NCBI GenBank assembly: GCA_015956445.1
Contig: WIUZ02000019.1
Coordinates: 310,001 to 374,000 of the forward strand
Direction: 5' to 3'
Origin: Thelephora terrestris
Lineage: Eukaryota; Basidiomycota; Agaricomycetes; Thelephorales; Thelephoraceae
Length of the DNA: 64,000 nucleotides
The translations under genes were made by a program, and so were the position numbers. This document shows positions 20,794 to 32,664 of this stretch, piece by piece (the first letter of the stretch is position 1; every line of letters begins with the position of its first letter). Below the pieces are notes generated by a model, which worked only from the letters and a program-made list of their open reading frames with translations, was not told the DNA's origin and made no database searches.

Positions 20794-23700
20794 ATGTCCG
20801 CTTCGAACAGCTCGCCTAACACTGCGCCGCCCACTTCTTCACCTCCTCCTTCATCACCCCCCATGGCTGCTACAAAGAAACGCGCTACCAGGACATACGG
20901 CTCCAAACGGGTTGAGGTACCGCTCTTTGATGAGTCTCCCGACGCGGACAACTCATTTGGCACGCTCGTGGACGGCGATATCTCGATCTCACTCTCATCT
21001 GCGGCACGTACAAGCGGAATCGATGACAAGGTCGTATCTTCCCAGGAAACCAAAGTGGAGGACGATGACGATGACGAGGACGAGAAAGCCAAGTCACCTG
21101 AGCAGACCAAACATAAATGGTCATGGATGGATGAAATGAAGGAGTTATCCAGCTCTGACGAGGAGGGCGAATCGGCCATGGCGCTCCCTATCGCTCGCGA
21201 GGACGGCCCCCCCTCTCCCTCAGGTTCACGTCGGGGTGCCAAATCCACAGGAAAGCACCCATCGGCTTCCCCAAGGAAGTCTCAACGCTTTCCATTGACG
21301 AGTGTGCTCTTAGATTCAAGAGCATCTATGGGGGCATCCGCCGGGCCCGAGATGAGTGGCAGCGATGTAGACCACTCTCCCTCACCTCCGAAGCCGCAAC
21401 GACGTACCTCTCGGAGGACGGTCAACACAGCTACCGTAGAGGACTCTGAATCAGAGGCGCCTTGTGCTTCCTCGTCCAAAACACGAGGCAATAGACTAGA
21501 CTCCCCGGACACAGATGCAAACAATCACGCGCCTCAAGATTTAACAAAGCGGAAACGAAAAACCACAGGCAGACAACCCACAGCTAAGGTTAAATAACAT
21601 GGTGTACATTCTGTTGGCTTTCATTGACACGTCCACAAAGGCGAGACGGCGGGAGGAAGAGGAGCTGAAGAAGAATCAGGCACGCATCGCTGCAGAACGT
21701 CACATTGAATTTCCGGTCGCCAAACAACCCGCGAATCGATATCATATCAGTTCTTTCTGTAATAGCTTCCAGTAGGCCTCCTTTTACTCACTCGGATGCT
21801 CAACTAAACCGGAACTTCCACAGGGCTGGGATGTCAGCGGCAGCGCAGATACCCCCAAATCATAGCTCAGAGCCTGAAGACATCCAACAATGGTCTTCTC
21901 CGGTAAAACATATGGTTCCACCCTCCAAACGAAAACCTACACCGCCCCCTGCAGACATCGATGACGAAATTGGCCTCGAAATCTTGCCTCCGGGAGCGGA
22001 AGAATCTCGACCCGAACCCAGGCTGTCCTTGAATCGTAAGCGGTCCCCTCGTAAGGCCCAGATACCGGGGCTGCGACCGAAGGACGTGGGAATTTACAAG
22101 CGGCAGGTCAACCAGATACTCCTGACCCGGCACAACAACCAAAAATCGGAGATCATTCAGAAGAAAGAGTCGGCATGGAAAGAGAAGGGAGGATCGACCT
22201 TCAAACCGCTGGAGGACAACAGGGCCAGCTTAGGTGAATACGTCGAACGAATAGAACGCGTTGACCAACAACAGCAGGCGGAGGCTGAGAGCGACGAAGA
22301 GTACCGTCCGGACCAGCATCTCCACTCCTCTCGCTCTGGGTCACCCTCAGAAGAAGACGCAGAGAACAACCCCCCTCCGCCATTCGTTCTCAATCCTGAT
22401 AGCACCGTCGAGTCCGGAGAAGATACGGAGGAGCAGGACGAGAACGTGCCCCCCACCCGGAATCCACGCGCTGCTAAGACTCGCATCCACGATTCTGACG
22501 ACGAAGGAGGAAACGCGAGTGGTTCTAGGGTTTTGGTTCCCTCCACTTCCCTTTTCGATGTTCGAGAACACGATGCGAAGTCTACAACTCCAATCAGAGG
22601 GGGAGATGATAGGCAATCTCTCACACCGGCGGACGGGGAGACCGACAAGGAGAATGTCGACGACAACAAAGAGAACGCTGCAGTTCTCTCCAGGTCTCGA
22701 TCCACGTTTTCCGCGTTTACGTCTCCGCGGGTCTGGAAGGCCCCTGCCTCCCCTACACCATCGCGACAGCCCCGCTTGTTCGAAAGGCCAGCTCCCGACG
22801 CCCGTTCACCACTAAGCGAGCTTCGCACTGAAGACAAGGGTGAAGATCCACTTGGCTCGTCCTCTGGTAGAAGGTTGTCCGCACTGCCAGATAGTAGTTT
22901 TGGACCTCCGCCTCTTCCCGCTCCTTTGTTCGGTGCCCCCCTCGGGTCGGATGACGACGACGAGTTGCAACCGGCCCCTTTGATGAGGAAAGGGTTCTCT
23001 CAGCTTTTCGGTACTGTACCTGGCAGGTCATTGACATTTGGCGAGTCTTCGGTTAGATCACCGAAGGTGAGTCTGATAGTATCACGTCCCAGTCGCACAC
23101 CCGATGACCTGCCGACAGAAGGGAGGATTTGAAGCTTTCCGTAAAGCGGATGAAGATTTTGGGCTTTCCCTATCGCTCGACGCTAAACTTCAGCCTGCGC
23201 TAGAGGTTAGCTCCACAGCCCTTAGGAGGGCTGATGATATCTTTCAGAACGAGCAAGAGATGATATTGCAAGCTGCCCAAGATTCGGCCAAACCAAAGAA
23301 GCCTCAGCTCTACATCGATGACAACGGGCACGTATTGCCTCCAAAGTATTTGTTGCAAGTTCTGAATGTGCACCACCTTCTAGGTTCCTCACCCAGAGTC
23401 GACCGGCTGGTACAAATCCCCAGCTTTACCACCCTGCAACGCAAGCCACACCGTTGACAGAGAGAAAACCTTTGGGTACCCTTGTTGTTGCAGAGTCGCC
23501 ATCTGTACTATCAGAGGCAGACGACTTAGGGAGCCCAAGCCCATTCAAACCGGTAAGGCGGTTACGAAGGCGTGGCAGTGATCCGCCTGCTCTAGGAGGT
23601 GAAGTGGGGGGCGGAAGTCCGTCGCCATCACGTTCGCCCAGGCGCAATGCTTATGAGATGTTGGAGTTCGGCGCTCGGAAGGCGAAAGAGAAGAAGCCGT

Positions 23701-24896
23701 TGGGGAAATCCGAGTTCGTTGAGGCGGAGGCTCAGGAGTCCGATGAAGATGACGGGTTTGGTTTAAAGAAGAAAATAGCGGACGATCAGGAGGATGATAG
23801 TGATGCCGATGATGACAAACTTGTCGAAGGTTTGGTTGATGACGCTGTCATGGATGAGACTACGTTGGCAGAGAAACTTGTTCAGGAGAAATACAAGTGA
23901 GTGAGAGGAGGTGCGTAACCGGCACATTCTACTGACTGAAGGTTTTCTAGGGAACATCAGGAACAGGATGACGCACAGCTAGAAAAACAGGCAAGAGATG
24001 TTATCGAGGGAAAGAAGAGGGCAAAACGCCGTGGCATCGAGCTGGCATCTGATGAGAGTGGTTCCGAGGATGAGGATGCAGACCGTCTGCGGAGGAAAAG
24101 CATCAAGAGGCTCAGGTTCGATGGCGGAAAACTCGAGGGAATCGGTCCGTCCATCGCGACTCTTTCGTTTTCATTTGCCTCCCTCTGATGCGTCATTTAA
24201 GACGTCGACCCTACTGCCTTCCTGAAACCGTATAACAGCAACCTAGACGAGGATGAATTCATCTTCCCTGCGGATGAGGACTCGCAGATGGCCGAGCGCC
24301 CCGATGAGGAGGACGATGGCGGAGAGCCAGAGACGACGATCTCCACAAGGGAGATTGAAGCAGAAGTTCGCAGAGCTGCGAGGGAGAAGGTAATTATCGC
24401 GCTTTCGTCTATGATCCTTGATCTAATTGGTTCTAGAAACACAACGATCTCGGCTCGTTCGATCCTTCGGATACCAGATACATGGACCAAGACTCGGATG
24501 ACGATGAGCCTTCTTTGCGCACCCGCGATATTTCGAGGAGGGCTCCCACAGTAACGCGGAAGCGCGACGATATCGATGCTGTGGTACGATCTAGCCATAG
24601 CCCCTGCTATCCCCATCCCTGGAACTAACCGCCGCAAATTTGCAGTGCTTCCAGTCCTGTGTCGATGATGGTCAGCGTTCCCAAGAGAAATCGTGGTTGA
24701 AAAGGCACGGGTCCTCCAATACATCTGGCGTATATCAAGGACCTTCTGGCGGTTCGGTTACCGCTGCTGGTGCACGCGCAAAGGGTAAATCTTCTAGGAT
24801 GGTCACCAAGCCGTTGAATCCCAGAGAGGGGCGCCGAAAGCCTGCTAAAGAGCCGAGCGCGCTCGTGAGTGTCCTGAGGAAGGATAAACCATGCTG
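20794..24896 (+). CDS. MRC1: claspin/Mrc1 replication-checkpoint mediator
   Basis: A long multi-exon gene. Supported exons are 20794-21588, 21641-21771, 21824-23066, 23119-23327, 23384-23896 and from 23951. Further exons reach about 24896, where the C-terminal frame is less sure. The protein is very acidic and Ser-rich, as usual for Mrc1. Diagnostic pieces are 'LYIDDNGFLTQ'-type sequence at the 23327/23384 junction, and an MRC1-like domain with 'KSEFVEAEAQESDEDD', 'DDDKLVEGLVDDAVMDE' and 'RDVIEGKKRAKRRGIELASD'. 'DVDPTAFLKPYNSN' lies in the next exon. Mrc1/claspin travels with the replication fork and relays the ATR/Mec1 signal to the effector kinase; SQ/TQ sites and acidic DNA-binding regions suit this. 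N-terminus 'MSASNSSPN' is plausible. Confidence 0.85.
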
Positions 24897-26396
24897 ATAT
24901 CGCTCAATACCTCCGCCCTCATACGTATACCATTCCAACTTTCCTACGATACATTACCTGCCCTCCTCGACTTTGGACTTTGGAAGATGGATCTGAACTT
25001 GCTTGTTTGAAACACCTGCCCTATCGTAAAATATAGTCTGCCCCGCACACGGGGTCCACCAGGTTTACATTCTTCTTGGCTTCTACTCTATACTTTATCT
25101 CACGTCTGCTAAATCTGTCGAATGCAAGGCACAGGGTCGAATAGGAAAATGGTGTAAGGGATGTAAATGTAAATTAGATGGTTCCAAATTGGGGGTATAT
25201 CGATCCCCAGATAAGTAATGATCAGGGAGATGGTATAAAAGGGCATCCAGCAGGGGGAAGGGTCGAAGATAATCAAGTGAACCTCGGGGGGACAGCGTTG
25301 AGCTAAAGCTTCCCACATGCACTTGTGTACAAAATCGTGCGTCATCATATGCACGCCAACGCGCGCCCACAGCGGCCCAAATCGGACTAAGTCGGAAAAC
25401 GGACAGGGAAAGTTCAATGAAATTGTTTTCCTGAGCGTCGACTGAATCGTAACCAAGCAAGGTTTCGAGATTTGGTTTGAAATGGTAGGAGAGGTGGTGG
25501 CGAGAGTTTACGGGCGGGAGATGGGGAACGATGCCGTGTTGGGGTGTTTCCGCCCTTTTTCTTCGAGTTCACTTGGTTTATCTGGGAGGGAGAACGTCAA
25601 CGCGGAGTCCCGACTTAGGCGATGGTTATGTGAGTTTTCATACCCTGTGCCTCATCATGATTAATTTTGCCATACAAGCAGGCGGACCGCTCTCGCGCAC
25701 TGGATTACCTGTACGAAAAAAACGAGGCCAGCAGGCGGCGATGTGAGTGATCACTAGACGCGAGAAAGAATGAACAAATGGAAAGGTGTGAAACGCACGT
25801 AAAGAGACCCGCATAATGCTAGATTCGTGATAATTGATATCCTCATCTCCGGTCGACAGCCACGAGAGGATGAGACACAGCACGACGGCGAAAGGGACTG
25901 ACAGCCACCACATCTCCATGAAGTCCATCTAGGGAAGAAGGGGATGGTATCTCTCGGCCGTCGCGCTTGAGGGAGGATGGGGGTGTCGCCGTTGACGGGC
26001 TCGACAAAGTCGAGGGGGCCAAGAGGTGGTCAGCAGGAACAGGAACCGTTGGGGGAATTACAATTGCGTGACTGCTGTCAATGTCGAACCCTGGTTGGAG
26101 GAGGACAAGCGAAAGTCACGTGAAAATAAATAATTCGAAATCGTCCCACCGAAAGATCACTGTCGATGGGCCCGGGGCACATCCGCCCTGCGACGAGGGC
26201 GACTTATCACGATGAAAGTATCATTAGCGTGAAGAGCTTGTAGTACAAAATCGAAACAAGATGTGTGGTCCGTTTGATGGGGAGACAACTTAAGGCCCAG
26301 CGTAAACAGGAAATGAACAACGTAACAACTGTCCAAAGAGCATACAAAAGAGTGTCCGAGAGCGTGCAAAATAAGAATAGATGGGGTGTCTACTTG
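24897..26396. other. convergent 3' intergenic region
   Basis: 1.5 kb between the 3' ends of MRC1 (+) and the glycosidase gene (-). A minus-strand frame at 25638-25928 starts with a membrane-helix-like stretch ('WWLSVPFAVVLCLILSWL'). It has no recognisable partner exons and could be chance or an unseen 3' exon. Nothing else was recognised. Confidence 0.35.
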
Positions 26397-28063
26397 CTAA
26401 GATCCTTGAGATACAAGGCTGTTGACTGCCATGCCACCGGAGGGTAGAGTAGCATTGGTATCAACCCAATCCTGGAAATCGCGTCGAGCGGATTCCAGCA
26501 GTAAAACGAACGATTGACCTTCGGGGCTTGGGGTGTTGGGGTCAGAAAGAGAGTAGAAGGTCAGAGGGTCGACCGTGTTTCTGAGCCAGCCGCCACTGTC
26601 AATGTTACTGCTTACGTAATCGTAAGCAGCATTGGCACTGGAAATGTATGTGGTGTTGTCCCCTTTGAGGACGGCCAAGCGAAAAGTGGCGGATGCGATC
26701 AAGGCAGTCGAGGATGAGTCCTTGAACGAGCCGGAATCGTTAATAACGTTTCGGAGGGCGCCATCGGATGTCTGCAGACTAAGGTTAGAGACCGAGAAGT
26801 AGATGACCGCGGAGGATGGTGTCCACCTGATGGGTCCACGAAGCTTTAACAATCTCCTCGACCCAGTTGAGGAGATCGGTTTGCTGATTGACAAAACTAC
26901 TGCTGACATTGGAAAGGCTGATCGTTTGGCGGACCCGCAGCATCCCAGCAGCGGCCCAACCATTACCTGTCGCCCAGAGGTTGTTGTCTTGGTACGAACC
27001 AAGTTCGATGTGTTTCCACAACTTGGTCGAGTTGTCTTGAAGATACTGGCGATATAATCGACATTGGTCATAAGCGGCTTGCAGCAGATAAGTCATGTTG
27101 GCATCGCCTTGTTCATAAGCACCAAAATATGCAATAAATGGGGGAGCCATATACACAAAGTCGGACCTGTTTCGGGTGATCCAGTCACACAATCTGACAC
27201 GCAGGGTGATTCATAAAGCGTACCAGAGTTGAACCTGGTCACTTCGGTGAGAGATTGCACCGTCGCTGGTGCGTGGGGCTTGATTGAGGAGGTAGTTGAG
27301 CTGGGAGCCAGCGTCGATCGAGAACCGGGTGTCACTGGTGTCGTTCCTGGTCCAGTTGGCTAAGAGAACAGCAGGGCCGATGCCTATAATTCCGTCGTCA
27401 ATTCCATGATTTGATTCACAATGGGAACCGGATTGCCCACTTGCGGGGTCACCGACCGCCGAGTCCGGTACCAAGGGCAAGCTGTCGTTGGGCTTGTTCT
27501 GGACGACCCTAAAGAGAGGGAGGTGTCACGAGTTATACCTATCGGTAATCGCGGAGGGCGCGCACGTTGTAGCTATATTGACAACGTCGGTAGGGTAATC
27601 GGAAGTGAATAGGTCCCTAGCGGGTGGAATGGAAGCAGCGGCATTGAATACGGAGAGCTGAGGCCATGAGTATTCGAGGAGAGCTTCCGTCACGGTGCCT
27701 ATCTCCCAGCTGAGACCCGGCGGCAGATGAGAGAGGGAGATGGCTGAAGAATGAGAAGCAAACGCACCTGAACTGAGAAATCGCGATCGCATTAGCCCTA
27801 ACCTCGCTGAGGATAGCCCCGTTGATAAGAGAGATAGCAAGTGGCGGAGCAGGTCCACTTTTGAGAGTACACTATAAGGGAGGTAGGCACCAAACGCAAG
27901 CACAAGAAGGTCGGCGGGACTGACGATGTATTTTTGTGTTGTACTGCGGGAAGTGAGGCGCTAGAATACGTCAGGACTGAAGCCACTGGTAACGATTCAA
28001 CGCGTCCATGCTGACCTCTCCCACATTAGCAAGCAGGGAGAAGACGAGAAAGGCCTTTCGCAT
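26397..28063 (-). CDS. secreted six-hairpin glycosidase, GH105/GH88-like
   Basis: Multi-exon gene. The proposed start at 28063 gives a signal-peptide-like 'MRKAFLVFSLLANVGE'; the join from there to the exon near 27900 is not settled. The body reads 'SWEIGTVTEALLEYSWPQL', 'DDGIIGIGPAVLLAN', then 'RTSDGAISHRSDQVQLW' spliced to 'SDFVYMAPPFIAYFGAY', 'LWKHIELGSY', 'NLWATGNGWAAAGMLRV' and 'QTSDGALRNVIND'. The W-x-D-x2-YM-x-PP and 'GNGWA' blocks are those of unsaturated uronyl/rhamnogalacturonyl hydrolases with the (alpha/alpha)6 barrel; the Asp after the Trp would be the catalytic one by analogy. Likely acts outside the cell on pectin-like or other acidic oligosaccharides. Substrate is inferred. 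It ends '...VNSLVSQGS' at 26397. Confidence 0.7.
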
Positions 28064-28582
28064 TGTACGCGAGGGGGTGGAGGGATGGGCGGGGAAGATG
28101 ATCTACGTACGTAAAGGACATGAATGCTTTCATCAGCAAAAGAGTCGTTTACCGTTTTTTGGCTTATTTTACTCGTTGGCTCTCATGAACTCTCAAAGCC
28201 CTCTCACATATCCCGATTCTGAATTAACAGGGTAGCGGGGCGTTTCGGGCAAAGCTCGAATTGTATTACATGGGCATCGTGCACGACTCGGAGGCTAAAT
28301 AAGTCAACGTCCACGAGAAAACAACTGCCCTACAACGCGATGTCGTGGAGGTATGCCCAAATCTTGAGAAAAACTTTCCGTGGCGGAGAGTCGGGGGTCC
28401 TGGAACGCACATGGTTTCCTTTGCGTGTTCGAGCCCCCTCCTTCTTTACCGTTGCGGTATTGGATCGGAGCGTGTCCGTAGGCTCGTCGTCGACCCGTCG
28501 TTCGTAGTCGGATGCCGCCCCCTTGCTGTCGTTTCAGAACTCTTTGATCGTCATCCTCATAACGATTTTCCGGTTTGCCAGC
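28064..28582. other. divergent promoter region
   Basis: 519 bases between the divergent starts of the glycosidase (-) and the unknown protein (+). No TATA-like or other motif stood out. Confidence 0.35.
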
Positions 28583-30252
28583 ATGTCGGACGCTGTCGTT
28601 GCCCTGGCTCGGTTCATTCCGGAAGTGAACTGGACCTCTCACGTCCGCAAAATGCCCCTTCTCGATACATCCGACTGCTTACCCGCGTCGTTTGAATTGC
28701 TCAAAGACGGAAGAGTGCCTGTACGACCAAGAATGCGGACCCAGGCATACGAAAGCGCAATGGCCCTCCTTCATCTCCTTGTGCAGCGTCTATGCGCGGA
28801 TGCTCCTGATGACACCCACCGTATTGTTGCCTCAAAGGTTGGCCCATTGCTCGGATTCAACTCGGAGGACCATGAACCGGAGTCTACGTTACAAGTCATC
28901 GATGCTGCCTTGAACGGGGAGAGATTCAATAACAGAACTTCGCGTTTGGCGACGCCCATAACTGCTGGCTGAGTCACGTCCTCCGTTGTCGTACCTGGGT
29001 TACTTTACGCACCCGAGAGATGCCTACGGAGGAGGTTCTCGAATTTGTACAACTGGCGATCTCGAAGGACCCTCTCCCTCCACCTCACTGGTCGCATATT
29101 GCCTTATGATTGCAAATATGATCGTTGGAAAATTGCCACAGTTGGACGACAGACTGTTTATCAAAGGCAAGAGGTCTGTTTCCCGTTACAACTCTGAACC
29201 CATCATAAACAGTTCTTAGCGAGGAAATCGAGCGTACAATACAGAAAACTTATCAGGACTTCAAGCTTGCGTTGTTGCAGCGCTCTTCAGCAGCTAGTAG
29301 ACGGCGTGCGACGAACGTTTTGGAGCTCCTGGTACATCTGAAACTGGGGAAACTATACGTCGAGAGCCATAACCTGTTTCTCACGATCATAGCCGACGTT
29401 GAATCGGATGGCTGGCTCTGGGGTCCCGCAAAGTTGTCCTTATTCGGCGCCTTCAAGTGGGGTACGTCCCCGCCACCTATCGAGGATCCATCCTCGCTCG
29501 TGCGTTTCCTCAAACACCGCCTCGGGGAGCAGGAAAATGGCATCAACGTGGATGTCCCTATAGAGCGAGTATTGTTGGCTCTAGCTGGCGCTCCTGCGGA
29601 AGTGATGAGGGATGGAATCGCGAACGTAGACTTCACGCAGCCATTGCTTTTCGAAGGAATATGTCGTTCCCTTCGAAATGACGTGCCTCGCCTGCCTCGA
29701 CGTGCCACCGCCGCCTTCCTCCTCCACCTTGACGCGCAATTTTTTGATACGGAGAAAACTTTCAGCGACAGCCAAGTCAAAGCATTCGTCGACGGGTGGT
29801 TTTCTTTCGCACAGGAAGCGTTGGAGAAGGAGCCTGACCAATCCCTGAGAACAGCTCCGTTCGGGACGTCGATGAGCTTACTAGATTCTCCGTTCTGGCG
29901 GGAACACACACCCCGTAACGAGTGGCATATTCTTCCGTTGGTCGCCGGCATGGCCGAGAAGTATATCCCCCCTTTGTTCTACCGATGCGTCAAGAATCCA
30001 ATCGTAATCTCACACCTACAACAGGTCGACAGTGGTAACCTACATATCGTCGATTAGTGGGCCGCGATCTTGTGGACAACGTATCCTGACCTGTCTGACG
30101 AGGTCAAATCGCAACTGGAAGAGCTTACCAAGGGGATGATTATTAGGCCGTCCAGATACCTTCTTCCTACGTATCTGACCATCGTAGAAGGGCAGATAAA
30201 GAAGATCCAGGACAGAATACATCCTTCGTCGTCTTTTGGGAGAGTATGCTGA
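28583..30252 (+). CDS. unrecognised protein, probably an agaricomycete-specific family
   Basis: Starts 'MSDAVVALARFIPEVNWTSH' at 28583. The first exon runs to about 28970, at least one small exon is likely near 29000-29215, and a long exon runs from about 29221 to 30020. The last join is CAG followed by a 35-base GT..AG stretch, then 'WAAILWTTYPDLSDEVKSQL', ending at 30252. The long exon has well-formed helices ('RATNVLELLVHLKLGKLYVE', 'ERVLLALAGAPAEVM', 'DAQFFDTEKTFSDSQVK') and no membrane segments. I recognise no domain and assign no function. The stop position is unsure: a second frame stays open to about 30345. Confidence 0.55.
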
Positions 30253-30947
30253 GAGGTTGGGGAAGAGGGTCGATTCGCTACGGTCTGCATGCAAGAAGTC
30301 GAAGATTCTCACCAAGATAATACCCAATAATCTTTCAATGGTGTAAAGTACTTCCGCCTGTCTTTGTAATTCCAAAGATTCACAACGAGCTCCAAAACCC
30401 CCAAGCTAATCGGAAGTTAAGGGCTTATAATCAGTGAGGGTAGTCCAGTGTCAAAACCAGGTGGCTCTGGGGATTTGCAGTACTTTTGACGATGTCCGAG
30501 TCTTGGAGAGTCCAATCCGCAGAAGCCCTGTTCCCAGGCATTTTCTGGGGAGGTCAAGCCCCGACCGAGAAATGCGATTGAGGAGACGGCAACCGTCTCA
30601 GACCAGTCGCGTTTATTTTCCTATCCACACGAGCACAACACTAACCGACTTTGGCGTCCGCAGAGATCGTTTTAACCGGTACACGAGGTCGAGGTTAAGT
30701 CGGAACGCAATCGGTGATGTCGATATTGCAACAGGCCACGCAGGAATTCATACGACCACGTCCCTGTCTCGGAAGAAGAAAACATTCAGGAGGATCCGTT
30801 TGAACTCGCATCCACCTCAGAAAATGACTCGCTCATTCCCTCTGCCGGGGTTGGGGCAAAGGAGAAACTGGAGAAACACGCACGGGGGTTGCCGAGTGCC
30901 GGCCAGAATGCCTGAAGCGCTTCTGGTCTCGATTTTAGCCTTGAACC
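30253..30947. other. intergenic region upstream of AP-3 mu
   Basis: About 700 bases. A long + strand open frame (from 30434) crosses it and runs into AP-3 mu, but its translation has no conserved look and is treated as chance. It should contain the AP-3 mu promoter. Confidence 0.35.
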
Positions 30948-32664
30948 ATGTCGGTAGACGGGATCATCATCCTCGAGAACTCAGGGCGAGTGAACCTCGC
31001 GTAAACTTAAACTGGTCTCGACTTCTGAAACCCTGCAGACGTCCCATCATCCAGTCAGGCTTTCGGTCCACCAATGCCACATATCCCCTACTGCACATCG
31101 ATACACTGAATAACGCCCTAGCGTCATCCCCGCAGAAAGAAGACGTGGACCCAGTTCTCTACGTCCCAGGTTACATCTCCGACGGAAAACACAGTGCTTG
31201 TTGTCATGTCAAGTGCGGAGATGTCAGGATATTGGCCCCAATCAGAGGAGATGGTACGTGTTCACCACCGTCTTATTGTTGCCTCTTACTCAACTCATAC
31301 CAAGTCGACCCTTTGTTTGCGTTCGCTTTCATACATACATTTGTCGAAATCCTGCAAGATTATTTCGGAACTTTGTCAGCAGCGACTCTAAGGGATAATT
31401 TCGACGTTGTTTATCAGGCAGGTTCCTCTCAGTCCGATGGGAACCAAGTCATCTAATGCTGTGCAGTTGCTCGAAGAGACCCTTGACTCAATAGGGTACC
31501 CAAACACAACTTCACCCAACCAACTTCGGGACATCGTCCTCCCGCCGTCGTTGCTCCACAAAATTCTGTCGGTAACCGGAGTTTCAGGACTGTCGAATGC
31601 CGGACACGGGAACATCACGCCTTTCTCAAGCCCAATCCCTTGGAGGAAGGCTGGGCTACGATACAACAATAACGAGATCTATTTCGACGTCACTGAGGTG
31701 CTAAAGGCTATTGCCGGCCCGTAAGTACAGCCAAATCTAATGTCGATTTTGGTTTCTAAATCGATGGAACAGAACGGGGACGCTCTATTGCGAGGTCCAG
31801 GGGAAGGTCGACTCCAATTCCAGATTATCAGGTAAGGCACACACAAGGAAATGTCGCTGATGGCCGTCTCACCTGCCTTTCCAAGGAACCCCAGACCTTC
31901 AATTGACGTTCACGAACCCAGACTATCTGGTTGACGCATCATTTCATTCCTGCGTCAGGTAATACCACCCTGGCTGGCATCCGGCGACATCTTATATCCT
32001 ACTTGCTAGGCTTCGACGCTGGCAGCGTGATAAAGCGTTGTCTTTTGTACCACCTGACGGCAGGTTCACGTTGATGGAGTACCGCTATCTCCCTCCGACA
32101 TCAAGGTCGCTTTCTGCGCCATCTACCCAAGTTCCAGTCCCGTTTACCTTGAAACCTGTAGTAACTATCGAAGAGGATGGAGGTACGTCCAACCGTGGAC
32201 ACCGGTTTTACTACTCCAACAAATCAATTCCAGGATCATTTAGTGTCAGCTTGACATCGAGGTTATCGACACGGCTTTTCGACGAGATCGTCGTAGAATT
32301 TTATCTTGGTGACGGATCTTCTGGAGTGAACTGCACAGCTTCTCATGGGACAAGCTGGAGTTTTGACTCCCGAACGTCCAAAATCCGATGGGACTTGAAA
32401 ACTGTCCCGCCCTCCGGAACTCACACCCTACGCGGATCGTGGGCCTCGAGGTAAGAACCTTCTTGTTGTTCGTCATTCACTAATCGAATACCGAATAGCA
32501 AAAAATATCCCAGGCCGGCAGCGGCCTTCCGGGTAAAGTACGACATCGCCAAGTACAGTTACTCGTCGATAAAGATTGATCAGTTGAGGATGAGCGGGGA
32601 GACTTACAAGCCATTCAAAGGGTTCCGGGCCAATTCCAAGGGAGATGTGGATTGGAGATGGTGA
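30948..32664 (+). CDS. APM3: AP-3 adaptor complex mu subunit
   Basis: Nine exons (30948-31000, 31039-31253, 31305-31417, 31467-31720, 31773-31831, 31886-31958, 32010-32182, 32234-32450, 32499-32664) give 440 residues. The N-terminal longin-like domain starts 'MSVDGIIILENSGRVNLA' and contains 'VDPLFAFAFIHTFVEILQDY' and 'RDNFDVVYQLLEETLDSI'. The mu-homology domain contains 'PWRKAGLRYNNNEIYFDVTE', 'GTPDLQLTFTNPDYLVDASF' and 'ALSFVPPDGRFTLMEYRYLP'. It ends with 'FRVKYDIAKYSYSSIKIDQL'. AP-3 mu recognises Tyr-based sorting signals and carries cargo to the vacuole. The 31417/31467 junction needs a GC-AG intron to keep the frame. Confidence 0.92.

Noticed and set aside
22157-22837. 226-codon Ser-rich minus-strand frame
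   Set aside because: Shadow of the MRC1 exon; Ser-rich because the sense strand is acidic.
25638-25928. Minus-strand frame with a membrane-helix-like start
   Set aside because: Isolated, no splice partners and no homologous look. Left as part of the intergenic region.
30434-31456. 340-codon open frame on the + strand
   Set aside because: It overlaps the AP-3 mu exons, and its upstream part has no conserved look. AP-3 mu starts cleanly at 30948 and its introns explain the frame better.
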